Positions 34,625 through 43,693 of a stretch of 64,000 nucleotides of DNA are shown piece by piece. Made by a program: the position numbers and the translations under genes. The stretch is from positions 124,001 through 188,000 of the forward strand of contig NZ_JABAII010000006.1 of assembly GCF_012641405.1 (NCBI RefSeq), read 5' to 3'. The notes under the pieces are model-generated. The model searched no databases. It was not told the origin of the DNA and saw only the letters and a list, made by a program, of their open reading frames with translations. Each line of letters starts with the position of its first letter. The first letter of the stretch is position 1. The stretch comes from Rhizobium sp. P40RR-XXII (GTDB lineage: Bacteria; Pseudomonadota; Alphaproteobacteria; Rhizobiales; Rhizobiaceae).

Positions 34625-36226
34625 ATGAACGAGACCAAGCCATTGAGGATCGGCATCCTTGTCGCACGCGGGCGTGCGCTCGAAAATTGGGAGCTGATGA
34701 TCCTGGATCGAATCCTCGCAGAACCCTCTCTGGAGCTCGCGGCGGTCTTTCCCCATCCCGATCCGTTCGAAGATGGCGCGACGTCGAAGCTGTTATCCTG
34801 GGGCGCACGGCTGGAGGCGGGCACCCTTGCGCGCCAACCGGCCTACTCGCCTAAATATTTCCATAGCCATCGCCATTTTATCGATTGCTACGATGCCGAC
34901 AGCGACAAGACGTGCGCTGCCGTCACCATCACCGCAGCAATGCTGCGCCGTCTGAAGCTTGACCTTGTCATCCGCACGACCCCGAAAGGCATGGCGGACG
35001 ATGCGATCGCCGCCTTGCCTTTCGGAGAATGGGCTTTCAATTTCTCCGACCAGCGATCCGCCGAAGCGGACTGGTTCGGATATGCCGAGGTCCTGGCACG
35101 CGCTCCGACTGCAAGCATCGCGCTCTATGCAAGATGCGGTGGCAAGGCCGACAAGCGGGAGATTGCAAGGGCGGAATTCAACATCAAACCCAGTGCGGCG
35201 AGATTGAGCGCCTTCGTGCGGGAGCGAAGCGTGACGCTTCTGATGCGCGAATTGGCACGGCTCGCCGACACAAGACAGTTCGACCCGCCCGCCCTCATCG
35301 AGGCAGCTGACGCACATGCACCATCGTCCGGCGATCTTCTTCGTTACGGTTGCATCGTCGCGGGCTCAGTCTCGGCCAAGGCGTTCAGGTCGATCAAGGC
35401 AAGGCTCCATGCCGATTCCGCCATATGGACCCTCTATACCGGGCACGGGCAGATCGATGACTTCGATCCGAGCGAGGCGGTCGAGATCCCTCCTTCCGAC
35501 GACAGCATCAAGGCCGATCCGTTTCTCTTCCAGCACGAGGGCAAATGCTACCTGTTCTACGAGGCCTATGCCCGCGGCGATCGCAAGGCCCATATCGCGG
35601 TCGGCCGCTTCGACGGCGACGCGCTCACACCGGTCGGGATCGCGCTGGAGCGCCCCTATCATCTTTCCTATCCGTTCATATTCCGCGACGGCGATCAGAT
35701 CTTCATGATACCGGAAACGCATCAGGCGCGGCGCCTCGAGATCTGGCGATGCTGCCAGTTTCCGTTGAAATGGGAGCTGCATGCCACGGCCTTCGAGGGC
35801 CAATCGCCGGCCGACAGCATTCTCAGCCGTCACGGCGGCAAATGGTGGCTGTTCACCAACCTGTCGGATTTTCATGCCTACGAAGATCACTGCAGCGAGC
35901 TCTATCTGTTCGAGGTCGATGGGCCGGCACTCACGGGCATCAAGCCGCACAAGCGAAATCCCGTCGTCATCGGCAGCACCGAGGCTCGCGGCGCCGGACG
36001 CATTTTCGAACATGACGGCAGGCTCCTGCGGCCCTCGCAGCACAACGCACACGGCATCTATGGTTACGGGCTCAATATCATGGAGATCGAGACACTCACG
36101 CTCGATGACTATCGCGAGCGCCGCATCCGCACTATAACGCCCGGCTTCAAGGCCGGACTGCACGGTTGCCATCATTTCGATGCGACTGGCGGCCGCTATA
36201 TTGTCGATGCCAGGCTGACCATCTGA
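34625..36226 (+). CDS. Two-domain protein: formyltransferase-like N terminus and five-bladed beta-propeller
   Basis: A 533-residue cytoplasmic protein with no signal. Residues ~1-220 start RIGILVARGRALENWELMIL and resemble the formyltransferase/Rossmann fold of sugar-modifying enzymes; TTPKGMADDAIAALPFGEWAFN may be the cofactor region. Residues ~250-533 are rich in repeated strand patterns (KADPFLFQHEGKCYLFYEAY, YPFIFRDGDQIFMIPETH, NVVIGST-like) typical of the GH43-like propeller found in glucosamine inositolphosphorylceramide transferase N-terminal families. It follows the thioesterase gene by 48 bases and is probably cotranscribed. Likely role: sugar N-acylation or transfer; not established. 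ATG 34625 follows AGAGGAAG; GTG 34622 is possible. Confidence 0.68.
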   Translation: MNETKPLRIGILVARGRALENWELMILDRILAEPSLELAAVFPHPDPFEDGATSKLLSWGARLEAGTLARQPAYSPKYFHSHRHFIDCYDADSDKTCAAVTITAAMLRRLKLDLVIRTTPKGMADDAIAALPFGEWAFNFSDQRSAEADWFGYAEVLARAPTASIALYARCGGKADKREIARAEFNIKPSAARLSAFVRERSVTLLMRELARLADTRQFDPPALIEAADAHAPSSGDLLRYGCIVAGSVSAKAFRSIKARLHADSAIWTLYTGHGQIDDFDPSEAVEIPPSDDSIKADPFLFQHEGKCYLFYEAYARGDRKAHIAVGRFDGDALTPVGIALERPYHLSYPFIFRDGDQIFMIPETHQARRLEIWRCCQFPLKWELHATAFEGQSPADSILSRHGGKWWLFTNLSDFHAYEDHCSELYLFEVDGPALTGIKPHKRNPVVIGSTEARGAGRIFEHDGRLLRPSQHNAHGIYGYGLNIMEIETLTLDDYRERRIRTITPGFKAGLHGCHHFDATGGRYIVDARLTI

Positions 36227-36933
36227 CCTGCGCCCTCGTTGCGATAGCGCAAGCGAAGCCGGCGTCCTCCAGTCGAGGCAACAATCGCGCCGGCGAAGTT
36301 GACCGGCGTCGCAAGCTCCAGAACGATCCAGTTTTCCGGCGCGTCCGGCTCTCCTTCCAGTCGTTCCAATCGCGGTTCGGCCGAACCGTCGACGGTGACG
36401 TCGAAGCTATCCAGCGGCAACGACAGCCCGGCGCCATGCGCCTTGATGAAGGCCTCCTTGCGCGTCCAGCAGCGATAGAAACCATCCAGATAATACTCCG
36501 CCGGCAAAGACCGAAGCGTCTCATATTCCTTGCGCGAGAAGAACCGCTTTGCGACGTCCTCCTTCAAAAACCGGATTTCCTCGATGTCGACGCCAAGCTC
36601 GTAACGATCGGAAACGGCAAGGACGGCCAGATCGGCGCTGTGGCTGAGATTGAAGTGAATTGGGAGGGTGCCGCAGGCCGACACGGACGGCTTTCCGTGG
36701 TCGCCGTAATTGAAGCGGATCGCTTGCGGCGGGAGGTCGAGATAGCGCCCCAGTATCAGCCGCATCCCGCTTCTTGCGGCAACAAAGCGAAGCCTGTGGC
36801 GCTCATGAATGAAGCGATCTGCCCGAGCGCGTTCGTCGAAGGACAGCAATGTTGTCGACGAACCGAGATCGGGCAGCGGCACGTCCAGGCTCCAGCTCCA
36901 GACATCGATGACATCAGGGCCGATATTCTCCAT
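36196..36933 (-). CDS. 4'-phosphopantetheinyl transferase (Sfp type)
   Basis: A 245-residue enzyme that moves 4'-phosphopantetheine from coenzyme A to carrier-domain serines. Motifs: FNLSHSADLAVLAVS, the Mg-binding GVDIEEI, and WTRKEAFIKAHGAGL, the three hallmarks of the Sfp class. It overlaps the end of the convergent two-domain gene by 31 bases and starts one base after the stop of the DegT aminotransferase, forming a two-gene reverse operon. It should activate Ser569, Ser989, Ser2621 and Ser511 of the three synthetase proteins. ATG 36948 is an alternative start. Confidence 0.92.
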   Translation of the reverse strand: MENIGPDVIDVWSWSLDVPLPDLGSSTTLLSFDERARADRFIHERHRLRFVAARSGMRLILGRYLDLPPQAIRFNYGDHGKPSVSACGTLPIHFNLSHSADLAVLAVSDRYELGVDIEEIRFLKEDVAKRFFSRKEYETLRSLPAEYYLDGFYRCWTRKEAFIKAHGAGLSLPLDSFDVTVDGSAEPRLERLEGEPDAPENWIVLELATPVNFAGAIVASTGGRRLRLRYRNEGAGQMVSLASTI

Positions 36934-36934
36934 G

Positions 36935-38119
36935 CTAGATCGTTGCATAGAAGAGATTGGTGGGTATGGACTTGGCCTGTCGCGACATTCGCCGGGCCAT
37001 GTGCGCAACCAGCGCCACGGGATAGTTCTCGCCGAGACTGATGCGACAGCTGCGCTTCAGAATATCCAGCGTTTGTGCGCAGAGGTCCGGCGTGTACTCG
37101 ATTTTCCGCTCCGTCCAGTGAAACGGATTCATCGCCGGATGGCCGGTGCGCTGCTGCAGTATCGGTTGCCAGTTGGTATAGACGTGGCGGCTGGAATCGA
37201 AAAGCCGATAGACGCCGCGCTTGTTTTCCTCGGCAAATCTCTTAGCCTCTTCCGAGGTCTCGAAGATGACGTGAAGCCCCGCCGCATTGCCGATATCGTT
37301 ATGTGGCCCCACCATCAGCCGCGCGTTCTTGGCAAAGATTTCGCTGATCACGTCGTAACGCTCGCGCATGCGTGCGATCATCGGATCGAGCTTCTTCAAC
37401 TGCACGTTCAACATCGCGCCTTGGATCTGGCTCGCCTTGAAATTGACGCCCAGCATGGGCGGCTCGTTGGCATTGTCGAGATGACCGCGAAACATGGAGC
37501 CGATGTCGTGATACATGCGGGCGCGCGCGAACAGCCGCGCATCGTTGGTCACGACCGCGCCGCCCTCCCCGCAATTTATGTTCTTGAATTGATTGAAGCT
37601 GAACGCTCCTAAATCACCGATGGTGCCGACCCGCTTGGTCTTGTAGCGCAACCCGACGGCCTGGCAGGCATCTTCAATCACCACGAGATTATTCTCGCGG
37701 GCTATGCGCATGATACTGTCCATGTCGCAGACCATGTTCGACATATGGACAGGAATGATTGCCCTTGTCTGCGGCGTGATCTTGCGCAGGATATCGTGCG
37801 GATCCATGGTGAGCGTATGGTCGACATCGACGAGAACGGGCACGGCGCCGGCTGCCAGGGGCGCCGCGGCGGTTGCGATCCAGGTATAGGCCGGCACCAG
37901 CACTTCATCGCCTGGTCCGACGCCAGCGGCCACCAGCGCCGAAATCAAGGCCCCGGTTCCGCTGCTTGTCGTGAGCCCATGCCGCACGCCGAACTTGGCG
38001 CAGAAATCGGCCTCGAAACGCCCCAGCGGGCCGCCGGTCTCGTCGCTGTATCGCGCCAGTTTTCCAGAAGCAAACACCGGCGCGAGCGCCAGCCATTCCC
38101 GTAACCCAACCTTGGCCAT
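36935..38119 (-). CDS. DegT/DnrJ/EryC1/StrS-family PLP aminotransferase
   Basis: A 394-residue sugar aminotransferase. The PLP-binding segments are SSGTGALISAL (phosphate), VVIEDACQAVG (Asp to the pyridine N) and FSFNQFKNINCGEGGA with Lys179 as the Schiff-base lysine. The family turns keto-sugars or keto-cyclitols into amino sugars, usually at C3 or C4. The start at ATG 38119 follows GGGGAG; a longer frame to 38224 lacks family character. Its company (PPTase, EPS genes) fits an amino-sugar in the polymer or an amine donor function for the peptide product; the sequence does not decide. Confidence 0.88.
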   Translation of the reverse strand: MAKVGLREWLALAPVFASGKLARYSDETGGPLGRFEADFCAKFGVRHGLTTSSGTGALISALVAAGVGPGDEVLVPAYTWIATAAAPLAAGAVPVLVDVDHTLTMDPHDILRKITPQTRAIIPVHMSNMVCDMDSIMRIARENNLVVIEDACQAVGLRYKTKRVGTIGDLGAFSFNQFKNINCGEGGAVVTNDARLFARARMYHDIGSMFRGHLDNANEPPMLGVNFKASQIQGAMLNVQLKKLDPMIARMRERYDVISEIFAKNARLMVGPHNDIGNAAGLHVIFETSEEAKRFAEENKRGVYRLFDSSRHVYTNWQPILQQRTGHPAMNPFHWTERKIEYTPDLCAQTLDILKRSCRISLGENYPVALVAHMARRMSRQAKSIPTNLFYATI

Positions 38120-38331
38120 CGTTTTCGCTCCCCAGGAAACACGGCATTTGTAGAAGAGCCTAGCGTGTGATCGCCCCGTTTTCAGCATGGCTTTCCGACG
38201 GAAAAGAACATCGCAAACGATCAAAGCACCTATCCGAAATCGGTAGATGTCGCCCCACTCTATACCAATCGAACAATTATCCGAGCGCTCGCGACGATGG
38301 TAAAAACGGGAAAAGCGGATGGAAAACGACC

Positions 38332-40062
38332 ATGATGAGCCGCGACTTGAGCTCTGTGCCGCATGGCATTGAAATATATGCAGATATCGCCATTATCGGT
38401 GGAGGGCCAGCAGCGATCGCGATCGCGCGAGAACTTGCCGATACGCAGATCCGGGTTCTCGTCGTTGAAAGCGGCAGCCACGATTACGAGGCCGAGGTTC
38501 AAGCGTTGAACCGTGTCGAAAATATTGGGCAGCCTTTCGGTTCGCCGAAGGGCACGCCCGAAGGGCGAGGCTATAACGGCAACCTGGCGTGGCTGAACGA
38601 CATTCCGGCATTTGAGCTGCGAAATCGCATGCTTGGCGGCAGCAGCCATACATGGATCGGCAAATGTGCCGCCTTCGATGAAATCGACTTCGCCAGCCGG
38701 CCGTGGCTGCCGCTGTCCGGCTGGCCGATCGACCGTCGCGAACTGCTGCCCGCCCTCGACCGCGCCGGCGAGCTGCTCAATCTCGGACCCAATCATTATG
38801 ACGAAAGCCTCTTTGCCCTGTTGCATTCACGCCCCGATGATCTCGGTCTGGACACGCAGCTGCTGCGGCCCTTCTTCTGGCAGTTCAGCCACATGCGCCA
38901 TCCGCGCGCCGAGCCGACGCGATTTAATCGCCTTGCCCGCGATATCAGGGCAACGAATATAGATTTTCTGATGCATGCCACGGTGGTCCAGATCAATCTC
39001 GACAGCCCGGGCCGGAGAGTGACCTCGCTGGATCTCAAAAGTCCGACCGGCCGCAGCGCCAGCGTGCGCGCGGATACCGTCATTCTTTGCGGCGGCGGCG
39101 TCGAGAACGCACGCCTCCTTCTGGCATCGAATTCCGCGCAGCCCGCAGGCATAGGCAACCGACACGACGTCGTGGGGCGCTATCTCTGCGATCATCCCCG
39201 TACATCGCTCTGCCGCCTCACAGGGCGCGATATTGACGCTGTCGCGCGGCATTTCAATTTCTACGGCCTTAGCCATGGCAAACGGACGCATTTCTATCTG
39301 AGGGGACTATCTCTAAGCCCGGAAATGCAGGCGCGCGAAGGCCTCACCAATTGTGCCGCCTATCCCGTTCAAGTTCACGCGGACGACGATCCCTGGGCAG
39401 CGCTCAAGCGCTTGACGAAGGGGGCAAGCAAGACGTTCAAGGGCGATCTGCTGGCGGTGGCGAAATCGACCGATATGATTGCTTCGGGACTTTATAATCG
39501 CCTTATCCGTAAGCGCGGACTTCCGCATCGCTCGACCGAACTGCGATTCGACGTCATGGTAGAACAGCAGCTCAATTCCGAAAGCCGCATCACGCTCGCG
39601 GACCAGTGCGATCAGTTCGGCCAGCCTCTGGCACGCATCGACTGGAAGATTGGCACGCGCGAGACAAACAGCGTCAAACAGCTTGCACTGACGATCTCGA
39701 ATGAGTTCGCCCGCGTCGGCCTGCCGAAACCACGGCTGCCGGATTGGATCATTGCCGACGAGAATGCCGGCGCGGCGTTCATGGATATGGCTCATCCTTC
39801 TTGCACGACCCGCATGGGAACCGATCCGCGAACGAGCGTCGTCGACACCAATTCCATGGTTCATGGCACGGACGGCTTGTTCATTGCCGGCAGCTCCGTA
39901 TTTCCGACGCCCGGCCACGCCAATCCGACATTGATGCTGCTCGCCTTGTCGATCCGGCTCGCCGACCATCTCAAGCAACGGCACGCGGCCGCACAATCGC
40001 GCAAGCCGCGTGTCAGCGAGCTGGATCTATCCCTCCTCCAAGGCTACCCGAGCCGAAAATAA
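38332..40062 (+). CDS. GMC-family FAD-dependent oxidoreductase
   Basis: A 576-residue flavoprotein. The FAD-binding Rossmann motif is ADIAIIGGGPAAIAIARELA near residue 20; MLGGSSHTWIGKCAAFDEID is the GMC substrate-domain entry, and the C-terminal HPSCTTRMGTDPRTSVVDTN plus GSSVFPTPGHANPTLMLLAL are the GMC signature with the catalytic His and Asn. It oxidises an alcohol or sugar hydroxyl. Divergent from the DegT gene: a keto product from this enzyme could be the aminotransferase substrate (inference). Start ATG 38332 or 38335 behind GGAAAACGACC. Confidence 0.86.
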   Translation: MMSRDLSSVPHGIEIYADIAIIGGGPAAIAIARELADTQIRVLVVESGSHDYEAEVQALNRVENIGQPFGSPKGTPEGRGYNGNLAWLNDIPAFELRNRMLGGSSHTWIGKCAAFDEIDFASRPWLPLSGWPIDRRELLPALDRAGELLNLGPNHYDESLFALLHSRPDDLGLDTQLLRPFFWQFSHMRHPRAEPTRFNRLARDIRATNIDFLMHATVVQINLDSPGRRVTSLDLKSPTGRSASVRADTVILCGGGVENARLLLASNSAQPAGIGNRHDVVGRYLCDHPRTSLCRLTGRDIDAVARHFNFYGLSHGKRTHFYLRGLSLSPEMQAREGLTNCAAYPVQVHADDDPWAALKRLTKGASKTFKGDLLAVAKSTDMIASGLYNRLIRKRGLPHRSTELRFDVMVEQQLNSESRITLADQCDQFGQPLARIDWKIGTRETNSVKQLALTISNEFARVGLPKPRLPDWIIADENAGAAFMDMAHPSCTTRMGTDPRTSVVDTNSMVHGTDGLFIAGSSVFPTPGHANPTLMLLALSIRLADHLKQRHAAAQSRKPRVSELDLSLLQGYPSRK

Positions 40063-40880
40063 AAACCGGCGCTTTCGCTCAGTCCCAGCTCGGGATGCGT
40101 GTCGATAGCATGCGACAAGGAGGGAATGGACCAGCGATCGACCTGCCTATATCCAAGCTTCGTGATATCAGCGATGAATTCAGCCTCGTTGCGCATGTGG
40201 TAGGGGACGTATGACTTGCCGATCCGTTCAAGCGTAACGACGGTGCTGCCCTTGCGGAGCGCAACTTTATTGAGGACCAGATGGTGCGGCCGTGAAGGCA
40301 TCTTCATCAGGAGGCCGGAGAGCGGCATATCGAGATATTGCATGAGCCCTGACCCGAGGAACAACGGCATCTCGCCCGCATCCTCTATCCGCTCGACAAA
40401 GCCGAGACCGGCCAGGCCTTCCTTCTGAGCAAGATCCTGTCCGGCATGAACGATGGCGGGTAGATCATAGACGAGCCAGCGAAACGAGCCCTCCAGCGGC
40501 AGCAGCGGGCGAAAGGCGCGATATTTCGTTCCCATATGACCGCCTGCATCGACGAGACCGTCGAGCTGGGGCAGCAGGCTGCGAATCCAGAACAGCACCG
40601 GATAATCCCAAGGCGTCACTTGGCACATTTTGGCGAAGGCAACGGTTGCGATCTCCTGGTGATCGTAACCGGCTAATGTCCGCCTGCGGGCGGCGGCCAT
40701 GGCCGCGTCATAAGAGCCATAGGCGCCGGTAAATCGTCGCGGAAAGGGAGAAAGGTAATTCAGCCGTCCTCTGGCGAGCCGCAGAGGCGAAAGTCCCCGC
40801 ACGGCGGTTTGCTTAGCTCCCTTGAAAACCATGCGCGCATGGTTCGACCACGATGAACTGGACCACAACGATGTTGCCAT
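40044..40880 (-). CDS. Putative methyltransferase, TIGR04325/LIC12133-like family
   Basis: A 278-residue protein resembling the putative methyltransferases found in surface-polysaccharide clusters. The S-adenosylmethionine-like motif is LVDAGGHMGTKYRAF near residue 110, then WLVYDLPAIVHAGQDLA and a C-terminal FYFRLG. It lies 37 bases after the flippase gene in the same direction, so it is part of the reverse EPS operon, and its 3' end overlaps the convergent GMC gene by 19 bases. The SD AAGGAGG sits six bases before ATG 40880 (ATG 40883 also possible). Target unknown. Confidence 0.72.
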   Translation of the reverse strand: MATSLWSSSSWSNHARMVFKGAKQTAVRGLSPLRLARGRLNYLSPFPRRFTGAYGSYDAAMAAARRRTLAGYDHQEIATVAFAKMCQVTPWDYPVLFWIRSLLPQLDGLVDAGGHMGTKYRAFRPLLPLEGSFRWLVYDLPAIVHAGQDLAQKEGLAGLGFVERIEDAGEMPLFLGSGLMQYLDMPLSGLLMKMPSRPHHLVLNKVALRKGSTVVTLERIGKSYVPYHMRNEAEFIADITKLGYRQVDRWSIPSLSHAIDTHPELGLSESAGFYFRLG

Positions 40881-40917
40881 CATCCCCCTCCTTGTACGTG
40901 CCAGCCGGCCGCCGCCA

Positions 40918-42435
40918 TCATCGCCTGACCGGCAAAATAGAGGTCATGCCTCCGAACATCTTTTTCAAAACAAACAGCGTGCAGGCGTAGATCGCGCTGC
41001 CAGCGGCCACCTGCAGCAGCACGGTCAATACACGCCGCATGCTGACCGTCTCGGCGAAATAGCCGAGCGTGTAGACCGCCGCCGCCATCAGGGCGATCGC
41101 GACCATAACATAGCCGCTCTTGCGCAAGACCTTTCCCCAGCCAAGACCGCCATAGTTCTTTTGCAGATGCACCGAGGTCAAAAAGGAGATCAGCGATGCA
41201 GCGCATTGGCCCCATGCTGCGGCCGTGACGCCGAAGGGCGCCAGAAGCAGGATCAGCGAGACGGAAACCAATGCGTTGAGCAGCAAGGTCGCGGGCATGC
41301 GCCTGATATTACCGGACAAGGACAGCAGAGCCTCGGTCACATAGCCTGGCGTCAGCAGAACCTGCTTCATGGAGAGAATCGCGACGAGGACCGCGGCAGG
41401 CGCCCATTTGTCACCGAGGACGATGTCGATCAGATTGGAGGAAATCAGCGAGAGACCGAGATAGATCGGCGTGGAAATTGCCATGAGAACCATCATGAAA
41501 ACAGTCGCGGCGGCACCGGCGTCACGAACAGGCCTTCCGTCTGAACTCATCACCATTGCCGACCGGCGAAACAGCGTCCAGGCGAGCATCCGCGCCGGCT
41601 CGCCGATGAGCTCGGAAAACGCCGCGACGATACGCTCCGCCACACGGAAGTAGCCCGCCTCCGCAAGCCCGAGAAAGCTGCCGATCGCCAATGTTCCGGA
41701 ATAGGAGCGTAGAAAGACGATCAGCCGGTTCGACAGAATATGACGCGAAAATTCGAGAATTTCGCGCGCAAGAGGCCAGGTCAGATATAGCCTGGGGAAC
41801 CAGGCGAGCACGATTGCGGAAGCGCCAAGGCAGACCAGCTGCGACACGAGCCGGCCAGCCACAAGCGAAAACACGTTCCACCCGAGCCACAATCCCAGCA
41901 TGGTGCAGCAAAGCCCGGCTAGCTCGCTCGCCATCCGGATTGCGGCCTGCCGGCGCAGCAACCCACGGGCGACTAGCAGCCCGTCATAAACGGCATAAAG
42001 CGACGACGGCAAGAACCAGCAGCTGAACAGAGCCAGAAGTAGCGCTTCGTGCGGCCGCCGAAAGATGAGCCACGCAACGGTCGCCGCCGCTAGGCCGACG
42101 AGCGTTACGAGAAGACCAGCGATGATCGAAATCGTTCCGACCTGGTCGAGTTCCCGCGCGCTACACTCGGCCTTCATGACGAATTCGCCCCAGCCGCCTT
42201 CGGCAATCACGACCAGCATGACCACGATGGCGGAGCTGAAGGCATAGAGGCCGAATTCCGCCGATTCCAGTACGCGGGCGGCGACAAGGAATATGAGGAG
42301 CTGGACGACTTGGGCGACGATTTTCGAAACGAGGGTCCATGCGCCGTCGCCGACCACCGACGGCATGCGCGAGCGAAGCCAATGACGCAGGCTAGTCCAG
42401 CCAACGTTCTTGCGGCGAAGCGGGAAACTGTCCAT
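40918..42435 (-). CDS. Oligosaccharide flippase (Wzx-like, MATE/PST superfamily)
   Basis: A 505-residue inner-membrane protein with about 14 hydrophobic segments (for example LLIFLVAARVLESAEFGLYA, LLLNALVSVSLILLLAPFGV, and GYVMVAIALMAAAVYTLGY). The N-terminal WTLVSKIVAQVVQLLIFLVA pattern and overall length match Wzx/PssL flippases that move undecaprenyl-linked repeat units to the periplasm. It works with the initiating transferase upstream and the Wzy-like polymerase at 19403. Confidence 0.88.
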   Translation of the reverse strand: MDSFPLRRKNVGWTSLRHWLRSRMPSVVGDGAWTLVSKIVAQVVQLLIFLVAARVLESAEFGLYAFSSAIVVMLVVIAEGGWGEFVMKAECSARELDQVGTISIIAGLLVTLVGLAAATVAWLIFRRPHEALLLALFSCWFLPSSLYAVYDGLLVARGLLRRQAAIRMASELAGLCCTMLGLWLGWNVFSLVAGRLVSQLVCLGASAIVLAWFPRLYLTWPLAREILEFSRHILSNRLIVFLRSYSGTLAIGSFLGLAEAGYFRVAERIVAAFSELIGEPARMLAWTLFRRSAMVMSSDGRPVRDAGAAATVFMMVLMAISTPIYLGLSLISSNLIDIVLGDKWAPAAVLVAILSMKQVLLTPGYVTEALLSLSGNIRRMPATLLLNALVSVSLILLLAPFGVTAAAWGQCAASLISFLTSVHLQKNYGGLGWGKVLRKSGYVMVAIALMAAAVYTLGYFAETVSMRRVLTVLLQVAAGSAIYACTLFVLKKMFGGMTSILPVRR

Positions 42436-42744
42436 TAGCGCACCATCGCTGGAAGCAGGCAGGGGTCGAAACTCGTTTTAATGCCAGTTGAGGGAGAAAT
42501 TTTCGCGAAATATAGGAGGAAGTTGAACAAACGCGTCCAGTTTTGCACCAGATAAAATGTATAGTGTTCCCATTCAGGACATGATTCCGTGCGATGAAGC
42601 GCTGCCTGTAAGCGAGAAAATCTGAAACTATACGATTTTATTTCACGAAGACATCTACCCTGCAGACCAAGGTCGGACCGAAATTCTCGGCAATAGAAGA
42701 GGAGCTTGCCGGCAAACGTCATGAAACACCACGCAGAGCCCCTT
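42436..42744. other. Gap between initiating transferase and flippase genes
   Basis: About 310 bases; a reverse frame runs through it (42435-43331), but it is a shadow of the transferase gene. It may contain an internal promoter for the flippase gene and, on the forward strand, the leader of the small membrane frame at 42745. I see no clear -35/-10 pair. Confidence 0.3.
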
Positions 42745-42879
42745 ATGAAAGACGATAACCATGATCGCATCGCCTCAGGACAGTCGGGCAGATCGAGACA
42801 GAAATACCTCCTTCGGTGGATGCTGGTGATCTTCTGTCTCGCCGTTTGGGTTGCTGTAGCTGCGTTCTTCATTTGGTGA
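42745..42879 (+). CDS. Possible 44-residue single-span membrane protein
   Basis: This forward frame encodes a short hydrophilic, Arg/Lys-containing N terminus followed by one strong membrane segment (WMLVIFCLAVWVAVAAFFIW) reaching the C terminus. ATG 42721 in the same frame would give 52 residues; there is no good SD, only AGAGGAG at 42697-42703. It lies opposite to its neighbours, and its last 11 bases overlap the end of the ExoY-like gene. Small membrane proteins that restrain ExoY-type transferases (ExoX/Psi) are known in rhizobia, but this one shows no sequence match that I can claim. Confidence 0.35.
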   Translation: MKDDNHDRIASGQSGRSRQKYLLRWMLVIFCLAVWVAVAAFFIW

Positions 42880-43693
42880 GACGTTCTTTTTCGTTGCGCG
42901 CGAGCAGGACGACGCCGGCGGTTTTGACGAGAATGGCGAAGTCGGTACGCATTGAACGACTGTGGAAATACTCCACGTCGAATTGAACGCGCTCTTCGTA
43001 GGTGGTGTCGGCGCGGCGATTGACTTGCCAAAGGCCGGTAATGCCGGGTCGCAGGCCAAGATAGCAATAAAGATCGGATCCGTAGCGCTCGAGTTCCGAA
43101 GCGACGACAGGGCGGGGGCCTACCATGCTCATGTCGCCGCGCTGAACATTCAGCAACTGAGGCAGTTCGTCGGCACTGCTCATCCGTAGATATTTCCCGA
43201 ACCAATGCACGCGTGGATCGTTCATCAGCTTCTGCGTCGACAGCCATTCCAGCCTTCGAGGCTCGTTGCTGGCAAGTAGCTCCGCCAGCTGCCGGTCGGC
43301 ATCCTTGCGCATCGTGCGGAATTTCAGGCATTCGAACGGCCGGCCGTCGCGGCCGATGCGTGTGTGGCGATAGATGATCGGACGGCCGTCGACCAGGAGC
43401 AGTACGATCGCGATCACGAGCAGCGCCGGCGCCAGAAATAGTAACCCCGCTCCGGAAAGAAGAATGTCGGCAATGCGTTTGGAGCGGCCCAGCCGCTCCG
43501 CCCGCTTCACGTCGCGGCGAGTTCTCTCACCGTGGGCAACGCCGTCAATAGTCGATAACATGGCTCGGACCCCTGACCACTGATATGCTTCGTCCAGAGG
43601 CTGCCAGCTGCCCTCATCATTGACAATTGACCCTGCGGGCATTGGGCTAGTCCCATTGGCGTAGGGGGAGAACACGCATCTAACCACAAGCAT
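42869..43693 (-). CDS. Undecaprenyl-phosphate sugar-1-phosphate transferase (ExoY/PssA-like)
   Basis: A 274-residue initiating transferase that places the first sugar phosphate on the lipid carrier. One hydrophobic hairpin (ADILLSGAGLLFLAPALLVI) is followed by the catalytic domain: CLKFRTMRKDAD, DELPQLLNVQRGDMSMVGPR and LRPGITGLWQVNRR, all hallmarks of the bacterial sugar transferase family. The start overlaps the GT4 stop as TGATG, indicating coupling. ATG 43642 would remove a poorly conserved N terminus. Confidence 0.92.
   Translation of the reverse strand: MLVVRCVFSPYANGTSPMPAGSIVNDEGSWQPLDEAYQWSGVRAMLSTIDGVAHGERTRRDVKRAERLGRSKRIADILLSGAGLLFLAPALLVIAIVLLLVDGRPIIYRHTRIGRDGRPFECLKFRTMRKDADRQLAELLASNEPRRLEWLSTQKLMNDPRVHWFGKYLRMSSADELPQLLNVQRGDMSMVGPRPVVASELERYGSDLYCYLGLRPGITGLWQVNRRADTTYEERVQFDVEYFHSRSMRTDFAILVKTAGVVLLARNEKERLTK

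Noticed and set aside
38167-38331. N-terminal extension of the GMC oxidoreductase
   Set aside because: The 55 extra residues precede the FAD-binding motif without family character, and ATG 38332 has a usable ribosome-binding site.
42435-43331. A 298-codon reverse frame between flippase and initiating transferase
   Set aside because: It overlaps the clearly recognised ExoY-like gene in another frame, is Arg/Pro/Ser-rich and has no family features.
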